Both the position numbers and the translations under genes were made by a program. A DNA stretch of 5,695 bases from Clostridia bacterium (GTDB taxonomy: Bacteria > Aerophobota > Aerophobia > Aerophobales > AE-B3A), in NCBI GenBank assembly GCA_030610745.1, contig JAUWRC010000099.1, forward strand, positions 1-5,695, written 5' to 3'. Under the pieces are notes generated by a model that worked only from the letters and a program-made list of their open reading frames with translations, made no database searches and was not told the DNA's origin. Shown here in pieces: positions 4,966 through 5,695 of the stretch. Each line of letters starts with the position of its first letter. Positions within the stretch are counted from its first letter, which is position 1.

Positions 4966-5695
4966 ATGAAGGTTGGAAACGATCTAGGGCTCTTTACTGG
5001 TAGAGCCAATCCTAGCTTAGCTAAGAAAATGGCTGAAGAGCTAGGAATTTCTTTGGGAAGGATAGAGATTACCTCCTTCAGTGATAAAGAGGTATATGTC
5101 AGGATTAAGGAGAATGTAAGAGGAAAGGATATCTTTCTTGTTCAATCCACCAGTCCCCCAGTTAATGAGAACTTGATGGAGCTGCTTATAATGATAGATG
5201 CTTTTCAAAGAGCCTCTGCTAAAAGAATCACTGCTGTTATTCCCTATTATGGATATGCTCGTCAGGACAGGAAAGATGAACCACGAGTTCCCATTACGGC
5301 TAAGTTAGTAGCTAATTTAATCAGCATAGCAGGAACCGACAGAGTGTTGACTATAGATCTTCACGCTGCTCAAATCCAGGGATTCTTTGATATTAAAGTT
5401 GACCATCTTTTTGCTGCCCCAGTGCTTATTGAGGATTTCTTGAAGAAGAATCTTAAAGATCTGGTGGTACTTTCTCCTGATATGGGAGGGATAAGGAGAG
5501 CCCGTGCCTATGCTAAGAGATTAAACGCTTCTCTAGCTATCATAGATAAGAGAAGACCGAGTGCCGATAAGGCAGAGGTAATAAATGTGGTAGGAAGGGT
5601 TAAGGGAAAGGAAGTCCTTATTGTAGATGATATAGTTGATACAGCAGGCACCTTAATGGCGGCAGTAAAGGTTTTGAAAAAAAAAGGGGCGCGAG
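4966..5695 (+). CDS. prs: Ribose-phosphate pyrophosphokinase (PRPP synthetase), 3' end beyond window
   Basis: The enzyme makes 5-phosphoribosyl-1-pyrophosphate from ribose-5-phosphate and ATP, feeding purine, pyrimidine, NAD, histidine and tryptophan synthesis in the cytoplasm. The visible 243 residues compare with about 315 for the usual class I enzyme, so the C-terminal quarter is missing because of the window edge. Family motifs are in order: FSDKEVYVRI (38-47), the ATP/Mg region YYGYARQDRK (94-103), DLHAAQIQGFF (131-141), SPDMGGIRRAR (170-180), KRRP (196-199 region) and the PRPP-binding loop VLIVDDIVDTAGTL (217-230). The second residue after DLHA is Ala where Gly is common, a mild variation. 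ATG at 4966 has AAGGAG (4954-4959) 6 nt before it. It starts 15 bp after the toxin remnant and may be transcribed from the strong promoter at 4459. Confidence 0.96.
   Translation, partial: MKVGNDLGLFTGRANPSLAKKMAEELGISLGRIEITSFSDKEVYVRIKENVRGKDIFLVQSTSPPVNENLMELLIMIDAFQRASAKRITAVIPYYGYARQDRKDEPRVPITAKLVANLISIAGTDRVLTIDLHAAQIQGFFDIKVDHLFAAPVLIEDFLKKNLKDLVVLSPDMGGIRRARAYAKRLNASLAIIDKRRPSADKAEVINVVGRVKGKEVLIVDDIVDTAGTLMAAVKVLKKKGAR

Overview
This is a 5.7 kb piece of a fairly AT-rich bacterial chromosome. Shine-Dalgarno sequences are strong (AAGGAG, AGGAGG) and at least one promoter is near-consensus sigma-70 type. Recognisable housekeeping genes (comM/yifB, dut, prs) are interleaved with eroded accessory DNA. 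No rRNA, tRNA or marker gene allows a safe phylum assignment. The mixture of core genes, palindromic dispersed repeats and gene remnants would suit an environmental, possibly uncultivated lineage, but that is inference.

Left part (1-1113): a 5'-truncated, unrecognised, cysteine-containing reading frame enters from the left edge and ends at a strong intrinsic terminator. Facing it on the minus strand is the N-terminal quarter or so of an AAA-type ATP-binding protein. It keeps Walker A but stops long before Walker B, so it is probably a truncated gene. Base and codon use of the first gene look more GC-rich by eye than the rest of the window.

Middle (1114-1692): a nested palindromic repeat of about 180 bp has perfect 22-bp outer arms and an inner repeat of the 'GTCATTGCG...CGCAATGAC' type. 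A gene-free AT-rich stretch follows and holds the probable promoter and leader of comM.

Core block (1693-4377): comM (Mg-chelatase-like AAA+ helicase of DNA recombination) is followed by a small membrane methyltransferase-like protein. That second gene lacks a good ribosome-binding site of its own and may be translationally coupled to a tiny leader frame. Convergent to these is dut (dUTPase), which starts with TTG.

Right part (4378-5695): dut and a UPF0175-family antitoxin-like gene diverge from back-to-back promoters whose -35 hexamers are only 10 bp apart. The antitoxin-like gene is followed, in the same reading frame after its stop, by what looks like only the C-terminal tail (DUF3368-like) of its usual PIN-domain toxin partner. 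This is a toxin-antitoxin pair whose toxin has lost its catalytic part. A 7-bp tandem repeat closes the remnant, and prs (PRPP synthetase, running off the right edge) begins 15 bp later. The window's most distinctive features are therefore this decayed toxin-antitoxin locus, the nested palindrome and the truncated ATPase, not an obviously new multi-gene system.
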